This document shows positions 18,760 through 27,784 of a stretch of DNA of 64,000 nucleotides, one piece after another. Numbering within the stretch: the stretch's first letter is position 1; every line of letters starts with the position of its first letter. The DNA comes from Bradyrhizobium sp. NAS80.1. Lineage in GTDB: Bacteria; Pseudomonadota; Alphaproteobacteria; Rhizobiales; Xanthobacteraceae. Where the stretch lies: NCBI RefSeq assembly GCF_001908205.1, contig NZ_LGHL01000106.1, positions 1 through 64,000 of the forward strand, written 5' to 3'. The notes beneath the pieces were generated by a model. That model searched no databases. It worked only from the letters and a program-made list of their open reading frames with translations, and was not told the DNA's origin. The position numbers and the translations under genes are program-made.

Positions 18760-20889
18760 TCAAAGTAGCCCTGCCCCACGCGCCCACTTGTACTTGGCGC
18801 CGAGAACCTCGACCGGCAGCTCGGTCGAATAGGCGTAGGCCGGGATACCGTTCTGGTAGAGATATTCGGCGGCTTCCTCGACCTCGACGTCGCCTGCAAG
18901 CGAGGCGACCATCGGCTTCACGAAGCCCTTGGTCTCCATCTCCTTCTTCACCTCGACCATGTTGCGGGCGAACACCATCGGCGGAGTGACGATCGTGTGC
19001 CAGTAGCCGAGGATCAGCGCGTGGATGCGGTCGTCGGAGAGGCCGAGCTTCACCGTGTTGACGTAGGTGATCGGGGGCTCGCCGCCGGTGATATCCACGG
19101 GATTTCCGGCCGCGCCGAACGGCGGGATGAACTTGCGGAACGCCACATCCAGATCCGGCGGCATCGACATCAGCGACAGGCCGTTGTCGACGCAGGAGTC
19201 CGACAGCAGCACGCCCGAGCCGCCCGCACCGGTGATGATCAGCACGTTCTCGCCCTTCGGCGTCGGCAGAACCGGCACGCCGCGGGCGAACTCGAGCAAC
19301 TGGCGCAGCGACCGTGCACGGATCACGCCGGACTGCTTGAACACGTCCTCGTAGATCCGGTCGTTGCCGGCGAGCGCGCCGGTGTGCGACGAGGCTGCCT
19401 TGGCGCCGGCCGAGGTGCGTCCGGCCTTGAGCACGACGACCGGCTTCTTCTTGGAGACGCGCTTGGCGGCTTCCGCGAAGGCGCGGCCGTCCTTGAGGTC
19501 TTCGCAGTGCTGCGCGATCAAATTGGTGTTCGGGTCCTGCTCGAAGAAGGCGAGCAGATCGTCTTCGTCGATGTCGGACTTGTTGCCGAGACCGACGATC
19601 GCGGAGACACCCATCTTGGCCGAGCGCGAGAAGCCGATGATGGCCATGCCGATGCCGCCCGACTGCGACGACAGCGCAGCGTGGCCCTTCACGTCGTAGG
19701 CGGTGCAGAAGGTCGCACAGAGATTGGCGGGCGTATAGTAGAAGCCGTAGATGTTCGGCCCCATCAGACGGATATCGTACTTCTTGCCGACCTCGACGAT
19801 CTCGGCCTGAAGCTCCGGCGCGCCGGCTTCGGCGAAGCCCGACGGGATCAGAACCGCGCCCGGGATTTTCTTCTCGCCGCATTCGGTGAGCGCCGCCGCC
19901 ACGAACTTCGCGGGGATCGCGAACACCGCGACGTCGATCACGCCAGGAACGTCCTTGACGCTCTTGTACGCCTTGTAGCCGAGGATTTCGGCGGCCTTGG
20001 GATGGATCGGATAGATGTCGCCCTTGTAGCCGCCGTTGATGAGATTCTTCATCACGGAGTTGCCGATCTTGCCATCCTCGGCCGAGGCGCCGACCACGGC
20101 GACCGCCTTCGGCTGCATGATGCGGTTCATCGCCGCAACGATCTCTTCGGTCGGGCGCGGCTTCGGCTTCGGCTTGTAGGCGAAGTCGACGACGATGCGG
20201 ACGTCAGCGGCCGTCGCATCCTTCGGGGTCGCGAAGACAGGGTTGAGGTCGAGCTCGACGATTTCAGGGAAATCCGTGACGAGCTGCGAGACCTTGACGA
20301 TGACGTCGGCGAGGGCGTTGCGGTTCACCGGCTCGCCGCCGCGAACACCCTTCAAAATCTCATGCGCCTGGATGCCGTCGAGCATCGAGAGCGCGTCTTC
20401 CTTTGTCGCCGGCGCGAGGCGGAAGGTGATGTCCTTCAAGACTTCAACCAGCACACCGCCGAGGCCGAAGGCGACGAGTTTGCCGAACGAGCCGTCGGTG
20501 ATCGAGCCAACGATGACTTCGGTGCCGCCGGCCAGCATCTGCTGGACCTGAACGCCCTCGATCTTGGCATCCGCCTTGTACTTCTTGGCGTTGCCGAGAA
20601 TGGTCTCGTAGGCCTTTTCGGCGTCTTCAGCCGTCTTGAGGCCGACGATGACGCCGCCGGCTTCGGTCTTGTGGAGAATGTCCGGCGACACGATCTTCAT
20701 CACCACCGGGAAGCCCATCGAGGAGGCCATCTTGCCGGCCTCGCCCGCCGACTTCGCCACGCCCTCCTTCGGCACCGGAATGCCGTAGGCGTCGCAGACC
20801 AATTTGCCTTCGGGGGCGGTCAGGCTGGTACGGTTGTCCGCCTTGACCTGGTCGAGCACCTTGCGGACGGCATCTTTGGAATTGGACAT
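18760..20889 (-). CDS. NDP-forming acyl-CoA synthetase family protein (fused), oxalate-locus member
   Basis: The 709-residue protein fuses the two halves of an ADP-forming acetyl-CoA synthetase. The ATP-grasp part comes first (about 10-235; GFPVVMKIVSPDILHKTEAG, FGLGGVLVEVLKD). Then follow a CoA-binding part (about 255-350; AVAVVGASAEDGKIGNSVM) and a ligase part with the phospho-histidine in SSHTGALAG (His about 502). It interconverts an acyl-CoA and ADP/Pi with acid, CoA and ATP. It is divergent from the GntR gene, with two operator sites between them. In this place it could act on oxalate, formate or acetate; the substrate is unknown. GGGAGAAG precedes the start. Confidence 0.85.
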   Translation of the reverse strand: MSNSKDAVRKVLDQVKADNRTSLTAPEGKLVCDAYGIPVPKEGVAKSAGEAGKMASSMGFPVVMKIVSPDILHKTEAGGVIVGLKTAEDAEKAYETILGNAKKYKADAKIEGVQVQQMLAGGTEVIVGSITDGSFGKLVAFGLGGVLVEVLKDITFRLAPATKEDALSMLDGIQAHEILKGVRGGEPVNRNALADVIVKVSQLVTDFPEIVELDLNPVFATPKDATAADVRIVVDFAYKPKPKPRPTEEIVAAMNRIMQPKAVAVVGASAEDGKIGNSVMKNLINGGYKGDIYPIHPKAAEILGYKAYKSVKDVPGVIDVAVFAIPAKFVAAALTECGEKKIPGAVLIPSGFAEAGAPELQAEIVEVGKKYDIRLMGPNIYGFYYTPANLCATFCTAYDVKGHAALSSQSGGIGMAIIGFSRSAKMGVSAIVGLGNKSDIDEDDLLAFFEQDPNTNLIAQHCEDLKDGRAFAEAAKRVSKKKPVVVLKAGRTSAGAKAASSHTGALAGNDRIYEDVFKQSGVIRARSLRQLLEFARGVPVLPTPKGENVLIITGAGGSGVLLSDSCVDNGLSLMSMPPDLDVAFRKFIPPFGAAGNPVDITGGEPPITYVNTVKLGLSDDRIHALILGYWHTIVTPPMVFARNMVEVKKEMETKGFVKPMVASLAGDVEVEEAAEYLYQNGIPAYAYSTELPVEVLGAKYKWARGAGLL

Positions 20890-21047
20890 GTGGCTTCTCC
20901 CTTGACCTCAGTTCGTTCTTTTCAAAGCGCGCGCGTGTTGCGGCTGCCCGTGATGCTTGCCATTGGCCGCGCTCTGTTCCATGTCGCGGAACGGAGTGGC
21001 ATAAAGCCAAGACTACTCCGCCGCCTTGGATCAAAAATGGCTGGCGA

Positions 21048-21064
21048 TGGCATTTGGTATGCCA
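21048..21064. promoter_or_regulatory. Oxalate-regulon operator, site 1
   Basis: The sequence TGGCAT-TTGGT-ATGCCA is a perfect 6-bp inverted repeat with a 5-base spacer. It lies in the divergent region between the acyl-CoA ligase and GntR genes and contains the TGGTATGCCA core typical of FadR/FCD-type GntR operators. Five more sites of the same design occur in the window. Confidence 0.75.
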
Positions 21065-21128
21065 GAAGCCAACTTGTCAAGCCACGGCACGACTTGGAAC
21101 GCCGCAAAAAATAGGCGGCTTGACATTC

Positions 21129-21145
21129 TGGCATGTGGTATGCCA
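21129..21145. promoter_or_regulatory. Oxalate-regulon operator, site 2 (GntR autoregulation)
   Basis: The sequence TGGCAT-GTGGT-ATGCCA has the same layout as site 1, 81 bases away. It ends 57 bases before the GTG start of the GntR gene, a good position for autorepression. An ATG inside this site (21133) is in frame with GntR but is operator DNA, not a start. Confidence 0.75.
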
Positions 21146-21201
21146 AAAACTTTCCCGTTAATAATCCTGTAAAAGACGACTCCCACTGGAGGAGATTCGT
21201 C

Positions 21202-21933
21202 GTGTCCCTACGGAAACCAACCAAGGCGTTGCCAAACATGGCCGAGGCAGATATCGCAATCGTTCGAATTGCCCCGGAGAGCAGCTTCAAGAACAAGGCG
21301 TATGACGCCTTGAAGGAAGCCATCCTCAAGATGGACATCTATTCGACGCCCGAGCCGGTGATGCTCGACGAGCGCGCGCTGTCCGAACGCCTGGGTGTCA
21401 GTCGGACCCCGATCCGCGAAGCGATCGCGATGCTCGAGCAGGACGGTTTCGTGAAGACCGTTCCGCGCCGCGGCATCATGGTGGTGCGCCGGACCAAGAG
21501 CGAGATCGTCGACATGATCCGCGCCTGGGCGGCGCTGGAGAGCATGGCGGCCCGCCTCATCACCACCACTGCACGCAAGAAGGACATCACGGCGCTGCGT
21601 GATTTCTTCAAGGATTTCGGCAAGGACCGCCTGCCCGAGGATCACGTCGAGGAATATTCGCGCGCCAACATCGCCTTCCATCAGGCGCTGATCTCGCTGT
21701 CGGAATCCCCCGTGCTGGTCGATCTCACCAATGACCTGCTGCTGCACGTGCGCGGCTATCGGCAACTGACCATCGGGCGCAAGGACCGCACCGCGACCTC
21801 CCTGCCCGAGCATCTCGGCATCATCGAAGCGTTAGAGGCGCGTGACACCGAACTCGCCGAGAAGCGCGCCCGCGACCACACCCTTGGCCTTGCCGCTTAC
21901 GTCGAAGCGCACGGTCAGGAACTCTTTACCTAG
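21202..21933 (+). CDS. GntR/FCD-family regulator of the oxalate genes
   Basis: The 243-residue protein has a GntR winged helix (NKAYDALKEAILKMDIY, then LSERLGVSRTPIREAIAMLE and VPRRGIMVV) and an all-helical FCD ligand domain with metal/ligand residues around HVEEYSRANIAFHQALISL. GTG at 21202 is chosen because GGAGGAG lies seven bases upstream. Frames starting earlier run through the operator. It is divergent from the acyl-CoA ligase gene and 75 bases upstream of oxc. FCD regulators usually release DNA when a carboxylate binds; oxalate, oxalyl-CoA or formyl-CoA are candidates by context. Confidence 0.9.
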   Translation: MSLRKPTKALPNMAEADIAIVRIAPESSFKNKAYDALKEAILKMDIYSTPEPVMLDERALSERLGVSRTPIREAIAMLEQDGFVKTVPRRGIMVVRRTKSEIVDMIRAWAALESMAARLITTTARKKDITALRDFFKDFGKDRLPEDHVEEYSRANIAFHQALISLSESPVLVDLTNDLLLHVRGYRQLTIGRKDRTATSLPEHLGIIEALEARDTELAEKRARDHTLGLAAYVEAHGQELFT

Positions 21934-22008
21934 CAACGCTCACCAGAAGGGCGAACCACTCGCCCCCAAAGCCAAAAACGGCACCTTGAGACCAGGGAGA
22001 CAAGGCCC

Positions 22009-23742
22009 ATGCTGAATACCGCGACCAAGTCCGAAGCACCGGGCACCGAGCAGGAATTGACGGATGGTTTTCATCTCGTCATCGACGCGCTCAAGCTGAA
22101 CGGCATCAACACCATCTATAATGTGCCGGGCATCCCGATCACGGATTTGGGCCGCATGGCGCAGGCCGCCGGCATTCGTGTGATCTCCTTCCGCCATGAG
22201 CAGAACGCCGGTTATGCGGCGGGCATCGCCGGCTTCCTCACCAAGAAGCCCGGCGTCTGCCTCACCGTCTCCGCGCCCGGCTTCCTCAACGGTCTCACCG
22301 CGCTCGCGCACGCCACCACCAACTGCTACCCGATGATCCTGATCTCGGGATCCTCCGAGCGCGAGATCGTCGACCTCCAGCAGGGCGACTACGAGGAAAT
22401 GGACCAACTCGCGATCGCAAAGCCGCTGTGCAAGGCGGCCTATCGCGTGCTGCATGCGCAGGACATCGGCATCGGTCTCGCCCGCGCCATCCGCGCCGCG
22501 GTGTCGGGCCGTCCCGGCGGCGTCTATCTCGACCTGCCGGCAAAACTGTTCGGCCAGGTGATGAACGCCGACGCCGGTCAGAAGTCGCTGGTCAAGGTGA
22601 TTGATGCTGCGCCCGCGCAGATCCCCTCGCCCGCTTCGGTCAAGCGCGCGCTCGACGTGCTCAAGGCGGCCAAGCGTCCGCTCATCATTCTCGGTAAGGG
22701 TGCCGCCTACGCGCAGGCCGATGAAGAGATCAAGAACTTCGTCGAGAAGAGCGGCGTGCCGTTCCTGCCGATGAGCATGGCCAAGGGCCTTCTCCCCGAC
22801 ACGCATCCGCAATGCGCCGGCGCGGCCCGCTCGACGGTGCTGAAAGAATCCGACGTCGTGCTGCTGATCGGCGCGCGCCTGAACTGGCTGCTCTCGCACG
22901 GCAAGGGCAAGACCTGGGGCGAAGCGCCCAAGAAGTTCATTCAGGTCGACATCGAGCCGAAGGAAATGGACTCCAACGTCGAGATCGTCGCGCCTGTCGT
23001 CGGTGACATCGGCTCGGTCGTCTCCGCCTTCAACCAGGCAATGGCTTCGGGCTGGACGGCCCCGCCAGCCGAATGGACCAAGGCCGTTTCGACCAAGCGC
23101 GAAGAGAACGTCGCCAAGATGGCGCCGAAGCTCATGAACAACAAGTCGCCGATGGATTATCACGGCGCGCTCGGCGTGCTGAAGAACGTCATCAAGGACC
23201 ATCCCGAGGCGATCCTCGTCAACGAGGGCGCCAACACGCTCGACCTCGCCCGCGGCGTCATCGACATGTACAGGCCGCGCAAGCGCCTCGACGTCGGTAC
23301 CTGGGGCGTGATGGGCATCGGCATGGGCCAGGCGATCGCGGCCGCGCTCGAGACCGGCAACCCCGTGCTCGCGGTGGAAGGCGACTCGGCCTTCGGCTTC
23401 TCCGGCATGGAGGTCGAGACCATCTGCCGCTACAACCTTCCGATCTGCGTCGTCATCTTCAACAATGACGGCATCTATCGCGGCACCGACGTCAACAGCG
23501 CCAACGCCGATCCGGCAACGACTGTATTCGTCAAGGGCGCGCGCTACGACAAGATGATGGAAGCCTTCGGCGGCGTCGGCGTGAATGCGACCTCGCCCGA
23601 CGAGCTCAAGCGCGCCGTCAACGAGGCGATGGCTTCACGCAAGCCGACGCTCATCAACGCGGTCATCGATCCGGCCGCAGGTTCGGAGAGCGGCCGCATC
23701 GGCAACCTCAATCCGCAGAGCGTTCTGCAGAAGAAGAAGTAA
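22009..23742 (+). CDS. oxc: Oxalyl-CoA decarboxylase
   Basis: The 577-residue TPP enzyme has the full three-domain layout. The catalytic Glu is about residue 64 in SFRHEQNAGYAAGIAGFL. The motif SAPGFLNGLTALAHATTNCY and the region SGSSEREIVDLQQGDYEEMD are characteristic of oxalyl-CoA decarboxylase. The TPP site is GDSAFGFSGMEVETICRYNL, then NNDGIYRG. It converts oxalyl-CoA to formyl-CoA and CO2. GGGAGACAAGG precedes the ATG. It is followed 62 bases later by frc, its partner, and lies downstream of the GntR gene on the same strand. Confidence 0.97.
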   Translation: MLNTATKSEAPGTEQELTDGFHLVIDALKLNGINTIYNVPGIPITDLGRMAQAAGIRVISFRHEQNAGYAAGIAGFLTKKPGVCLTVSAPGFLNGLTALAHATTNCYPMILISGSSEREIVDLQQGDYEEMDQLAIAKPLCKAAYRVLHAQDIGIGLARAIRAAVSGRPGGVYLDLPAKLFGQVMNADAGQKSLVKVIDAAPAQIPSPASVKRALDVLKAAKRPLIILGKGAAYAQADEEIKNFVEKSGVPFLPMSMAKGLLPDTHPQCAGAARSTVLKESDVVLLIGARLNWLLSHGKGKTWGEAPKKFIQVDIEPKEMDSNVEIVAPVVGDIGSVVSAFNQAMASGWTAPPAEWTKAVSTKREENVAKMAPKLMNNKSPMDYHGALGVLKNVIKDHPEAILVNEGANTLDLARGVIDMYRPRKRLDVGTWGVMGIGMGQAIAAALETGNPVLAVEGDSAFGFSGMEVETICRYNLPICVVIFNNDGIYRGTDVNSANADPATTVFVKGARYDKMMEAFGGVGVNATSPDELKRAVNEAMASRKPTLINAVIDPAAGSESGRIGNLNPQSVLQKKK

Positions 23743-23804
23743 GCACTTCCCCTCAACCCATTCCTCTGCGGTTAGCGGGGGCAGACAGAGTACGGAGCAA
23801 GATG

Positions 23805-25082
23805 ATGACCAAAGCGCTCTCGGGCGTTCGCATTCTCGATTTCACCCACGTCCAGTCCGGACCAACCTGCACGCAGCTGCTCGCATGGTTCGGCGCCGAC
23901 GTGATCAAGGTGGAACGCCCGGGCGTGGGTGACATCACCCGCGGCCAGCTGCAGGACATCCCGAACGTGGACAGCCTGTATTTCACCATGCTCAACCACA
24001 ACAAGCGCTCGATCACGCTCGACACCAAGAACCCCAAGGGCAAGGAAGTCCTGACCGAGCTGATCAAGAAGTGCGACGTGCTGGTCGAGAACTTCGGCCC
24101 CGGCGTGCTCGACCGCATGGGCTTCCCCTGGGAGAAGATCCAGGCGATCAACCCGAAGATGATCGTCGCCTCGATCAAGGGCTTTGGTCCCGGACCGTAC
24201 GAGGATTGCAAGGTCTATGAGAACGTCGCGCAGTGCACCGGCGGAGCCGCTTCCACCACCGGCTTCCGCGACGGTCTTCCGCTCGTCACCGGCGCGCAGA
24301 TCGGCGACAGCGGCACCGGCCTGCATCTCGCGCTCGGCATCGTCACCGCGCTCTATCACCGCACCCACTCGGGCAAGGGCCAGCGCGTCACCGCCGCGAT
24401 GCAGGACGGCGTGCTCAACCTCGCCCGCGTCAAGCTGCGCGATCAGCAGCGCCTCGCCCATGGCCCGCTCAAGGAGTACAGCCAGTTCGGCGAAGGCATT
24501 CCGTTCGGCGATGCCGTGCCGCGCGCCGGCAACGATTCCGGCGGCGGCCAGCCCGGCCGCATCCTGAAGTGCAAGGGCTGGGAGACCGATCCCAACGCCT
24601 ACATCTACTTCATCACCCAGGCCCCGGTCTGGGAGAAGATCTGCGACGTGATCGGCGAGCCGACCTGGAAGACCGACCCGAACTACGCCAAGCCGCCGGC
24701 CCGCCTGCCGCGCCTCAACGAGATCTTCGCCCGCATCGAACAGTGGACGATGACCAAGACCAAGTTCGAGGCAATGGAGATCCTCAACAAGGACGACATC
24801 CCCTGCGGCCCGATCCTGTCGATGAAGGAGATCGCCGAAGACCAGTCGCTGCGCGCGACCGGCACCGTGGTCGAGGTCGACCACCCCACCCGCGGCAAGT
24901 ACATCTCGGTCGGCAACCCGATCAAGCTGTCGGACTCTCCGAGCGACGTGCAGCGCTCCCCGCTGCTCGGCGAGCACACCGACGAGATCCTGCGTACTGT
25001 TCTCGGTTTCAGCGACCATCAGGTCGCCGATATCCACAAGTCCGGCGCACTCGACCCGCCGCAGAAGCAGGCCGCGGAGTAA
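23805..25082 (+). CDS. frc: Formyl-CoA:oxalate CoA-transferase
   Basis: The 425-residue class III (CaiB/BaiF) CoA transferase matches characterised Frc: FTHVQSGPTCTQLLAWFGAD near the start, FTMLNHNKRSITLD, and the catalytic Asp at about 168 in GAQIGDSGTG. The glycine loop GNDSGGGQPG typical of Frc is present. It moves CoA from formyl-CoA to oxalate, giving oxalyl-CoA for Oxc and releasing formate. Two ATGs are adjacent (23802, 23805); the second has better spacing from GGAG. Oxc and Frc together form the oxalate-degrading cycle. Confidence 0.97.
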   Translation: MTKALSGVRILDFTHVQSGPTCTQLLAWFGADVIKVERPGVGDITRGQLQDIPNVDSLYFTMLNHNKRSITLDTKNPKGKEVLTELIKKCDVLVENFGPGVLDRMGFPWEKIQAINPKMIVASIKGFGPGPYEDCKVYENVAQCTGGAASTTGFRDGLPLVTGAQIGDSGTGLHLALGIVTALYHRTHSGKGQRVTAAMQDGVLNLARVKLRDQQRLAHGPLKEYSQFGEGIPFGDAVPRAGNDSGGGQPGRILKCKGWETDPNAYIYFITQAPVWEKICDVIGEPTWKTDPNYAKPPARLPRLNEIFARIEQWTMTKTKFEAMEILNKDDIPCGPILSMKEIAEDQSLRATGTVVEVDHPTRGKYISVGNPIKLSDSPSDVQRSPLLGEHTDEILRTVLGFSDHQVADIHKSGALDPPQKQAAE

Positions 25083-25105
25083 GCGACACAGCATTGAGTG
25101 AGACG

Positions 25106-25135
25106 AAAGGGCCGCCTGCCGAGGCGGCCCTTTTT
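25106..25135 (+). terminator. Rho-independent terminator after frc
   Basis: An 11-bp perfect stem AAAGGGCCGCC / GGCGGCCCTTT with a six-base loop is followed by a T run. It lies 24 bases after the frc stop and would end the oxc-frc transcript. Confidence 0.9.
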
Positions 25136-25217
25136 GCATGAGAAAAGCCGTGCGGTCGCAGGCACTAACTAAAAAACTGAAAAACAACCCCATGCACAGT
25201 AGCTACCCCCTTGGCTG

Positions 25218-25318
25218 CAAAGCAATTTCGTATTTAACGAAATTGCTTTGACGCGTCGGGCAAAACAGGGATATTATGCCAATATTCGAGAAAGTGGATG
25301 TTTTGCCCGGCCGACGCG
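25218..25318. repeat. Two adjacent inverted repeats in a gene-free stretch
   Basis: The gene-free 25083-25452 region holds two hairpins side by side. The first is a perfect 14-bp stem (CAAAGCAATTTCGT, loop ATTTA). The second pairs CGCGTCGGGCAAAAC with a copy near 25300-25318 that has three extra bases, around a 33-base AT-richer centre. GTCGGGCAAAACA also occurs near 45789, so this belongs to a repeated family. A weaker terminator-like hairpin with a T run lies near 25399-25432. I see no coding sequence here. Confidence 0.65.
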
Positions 25319-25452
25319 CCGACGAGACCCTGCGCAGTGTGCCGTGCACGGCTTCAGCAATCACTAGGTCGCCGAGTAAGCGACACCGCAACGATCAAGA
25401 GCGCCGTTTTGGCGGCCCTTTCTCTTTTTTGGAATGCAGCTGCGCGAGGACT

Positions 25453-26583
25453 CTAACCGGGCGCCAGCGCCTGCCCGACCGCGTAGAGCAAGCATTCCTT
25501 CCAGGCGGCCACGCATTGGCGCATCGCCTCGTTCTTCGCGTCATCGACCGTTCGCTGCGTGGAGGTCACCGACGAACAATGACCGTCGCGATTCCAAGCA
25601 AAGGCTTTGACATCGGTCCATGCCTTCACGTAGGCATCGAAATAGCCCGTGCACGCCACGTTGAGCGGCGTCGGCGCCGGAATGGCCGCGGGCGGGGGCA
25701 ATTCGACAATCAGCGACGTCGGCAGGCGCAATTTGCTCATGAAACTCTCGACAGCCTGCCACCAAATGTCGGCGGGGCCCATCGGCACCATGGCATGCCC
25801 GTCGACACCGAAGGGCGGCAAAACCTGCAATTGCGCCGGTGCGCCGGAAGCGACGTAAGCATCGAACATGCGACGGCCTAACGCCGGCGGGGCGCTGTGA
25901 TCGTTCTCCGAATAAACCCATAGCGCCGGAATTCGCGCCGTGCGGCCAAAGATGCCGGCATCCGCGACGAGATGATCCGGGCTGCAAGTGCGACCCGGGA
26001 CTGAACCGTTCGCACCCTCGAAATTCAGAATGCCGACGACGCCGGCAGGATTGTTCGCCGCCGCGGCAGTCACAGCAAAGCCGCCGGTCGAATGCCCCAT
26101 CAGGAGGACCTGATCAGGCTCGACCCAGGGCTCGCCACGGAGCGTGACGACAGCAGCGGTGACGTCTTCAGCCGCGATCCGCCCAACGGCAAGATAGTCC
26201 TGATCGTCGCATGGTCCGAAAAGCGCTTCGGCAAATCGTCCCTCTGACCGACCAAAACCCCGACGCATGATCGATGCGACGGCATAACCGTGCTGTGCAA
26301 ATGCGACAGCGGGATTGAGAAGATCGACCGGCGATTGTCGCGCAGCCGCGGCGCGAAAGGCTTGCCCGGTGGCAGGATTCGTACCGTGAACCAGCAGGAC
26401 CAATGAAAAGCGCCCCGGCCGATCCGGGCGAATGATCATGGCTTCGAGCTTGACCTTGCTTCCATCGCCTAGCGTGATCGGAATCAGCCGATCCTCCCGA
26501 ACGAGACCGGGCAGCGCGGGATCGGCCAAGGCTGGAGAGAACACAAGCGCAAGCAGCGCGATCGTGCAGCCAAGTCGCCCCAT
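25453..26583 (-). CDS. Secreted alpha/beta hydrolase
   Basis: From ATG at 26583 the protein is 376 residues and begins with a signal peptide (MGRLGCTIALLALVFSPALA). The hydrolase fold shows the oxyanion region LVLLVHGTNPATG, the nucleophile Ser in LLMGHSTGGFAVTAAAANNP, an acid in YSENDHSAPP, and a His in GVDGHAMVP. A C-terminal extension of about 90 residues has four Cys and no clear match. It probably acts in the periplasm on an ester or peptide-like substrate. Its ATG would overlap the stop of the preceding hydrolase gene (TGATG) if that gene's frameshift is repaired, so the two form an operon. Confidence 0.78.
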   Translation of the reverse strand: MGRLGCTIALLALVFSPALADPALPGLVREDRLIPITLGDGSKVKLEAMIIRPDRPGRFSLVLLVHGTNPATGQAFRAAAARQSPVDLLNPAVAFAQHGYAVASIMRRGFGRSEGRFAEALFGPCDDQDYLAVGRIAAEDVTAAVVTLRGEPWVEPDQVLLMGHSTGGFAVTAAAANNPAGVVGILNFEGANGSVPGRTCSPDHLVADAGIFGRTARIPALWVYSENDHSAPPALGRRMFDAYVASGAPAQLQVLPPFGVDGHAMVPMGPADIWWQAVESFMSKLRLPTSLIVELPPPAAIPAPTPLNVACTGYFDAYVKAWTDVKAFAWNRDGHCSSVTSTQRTVDDAKNEAMRQCVAAWKECLLYAVGQALAPG

Positions 26584-26614
26584 CAGCGCTCTCCGAGTTG
26601 CTCGCGAAAGAACC

Positions 26615-27550
26615 TCACCACAGCCGCGTTGAACTCGCGGTGAAAGCCTGCCCTGTCGAACCCGCCGGCACATCGGTGCAGATGCGCGGAATGGCCGCCG
26701 CAAGTTCGGCCGAGCAAGGCGCGAGGAAAGCAAAGTGGCCGGCCGGCACGACATGAACCTCGGGCTTGCCCGGCAGGCCATCCGCGACGCGCGCGGTGCC
26801 CGAACCGTCGCCGACGCCCGGGCCGCCGAACTGCGAGCGCCAGAATTGGAATGGGATCTTGATTGCAGCCAGATTCTCCCTTGTCAGGGTGGTCGATGGG
26901 GGATCGACGATCACAGCGGCGCGGATGCGCGCGTCCTGCGGCGCATTGGGCGGCGCCTCTCCTCTGTGAAGCTGTGCGCAGCTCCCGGTGGTTTCCTTGC
27001 AGAGGCTGGCGAGCCTGCCGAAATCCGGCTTAATGCCCATCAGCAGCAAGCCAGTAAAATCTCCCAGCGAGAAGCCGAAGAAGCCGATTCCAGCAGGATC
27101 GATCACCGCCCTATCCTTCCAGTCGTTCAGCAGGAAATCGAGCAGATGGACCATGTCCGCAGGACGCGATTCCAAGACAGACAAGGTGTCTCGCCGCGAG
27201 GAGTCGCTATATGTGTCGCCCGGATGATTGATGGCTGCGACGACGAAGCCGGCATCGGCCAGCGCCTCCGCGGTGTCGTGATGCTGACCGAAAAATCCAC
27301 CCCGGCCGTGCGAAAAGATGATGAGCGGGAGTTTCGCGCCCCTGACGGGGCAATCCTTTACGCCCCTCAGGTCGAAATCGGCGCCAACCGAAAGACTCCC
27401 GAGCGCCACATGCGTCGGCTCCGCGGCGCAGGGATACCAGATCGCGCCTGACAGCGCCGGATCGGACTCGAGAAGCTGGATACCGGCAGCCTCTGCGGGT
27501 GTGCCAAGACAGCAGAGTATGATGACGAAAGCCCAAAGCGTCCTGCGCAA
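26615..27550 (-). CDS. Secreted alpha/beta hydrolase (dienelactone hydrolase-like), C-terminus frameshifted
   Basis: I choose TTG at 27550 because AGGGGGGG lies just upstream and a signal peptide (LRRTLWAFVIILCCLGTPAEA) follows. The fold shows LPLIIFSHGRGGFFGQHHDT, a nucleophile in FFGFSLGDFTG, and His in VVPAGHFAFL. GFSLGD departs from the usual G-x-S-x-G by having Asp in the last position. The frame ends at 26615, but adding one base in the CCC run at 26661-26663 restores AGFDRAGFHREF then NAAVVRFFREQLGER and a stop at 26583-26585. That stop overlaps the next gene's ATG (TGATG). The repaired protein would be 322 residues. Confidence 0.72.
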   Translation of the reverse strand: MRRTLWAFVIILCCLGTPAEAAGIQLLESDPALSGAIWYPCAAEPTHVALGSLSVGADFDLRGVKDCPVRGAKLPLIIFSHGRGGFFGQHHDTAEALADAGFVVAAINHPGDTYSDSSRRDTLSVLESRPADMVHLLDFLLNDWKDRAVIDPAGIGFFGFSLGDFTGLLLMGIKPDFGRLASLCKETTGSCAQLHRGEAPPNAPQDARIRAAVIVDPPSTTLTRENLAAIKIPFQFWRSQFGGPGVGDGSGTARVADGLPGKPEVHVVPAGHFAFLAPCSAELAAAIPRICTDVPAGSTGQAFTASSTRLW

Positions 27551-27784
27551 CGGAAGTCCCCCCCTGATTTCGCGCAGGAGTTGAATTGGGAACGATAGCG
27601 GAATTGTGGCTTCAGTTGACCAGGCGTGCTGCAACTGCAGCAAATGCGCTGCTGGCGCTCTCAATAAGGATCAGCAAGAAAATCCGAGGCGCCCTGTCGG
27701 ATCGGCAACCCTTCGTTCGTCCTCGGGGCATGAATGGGCACCGGACACTGGTGTCGGGCCCATCAATTCATGAGGATGACGATT

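Noticed and set aside
18997..21114. 705-codon open frame on the plus strand
   Set aside because: It is antisense to the acyl-CoA ligase gene. Its composition is Arg/Asp/His-rich with no domain, as expected from a high-GC shadow frame.
21133..21201. Upstream ATG of the GntR gene as start
   Set aside because: It lies inside an operator and has no ribosome site; GTG at 21202 has GGAGGAG at ideal spacing.
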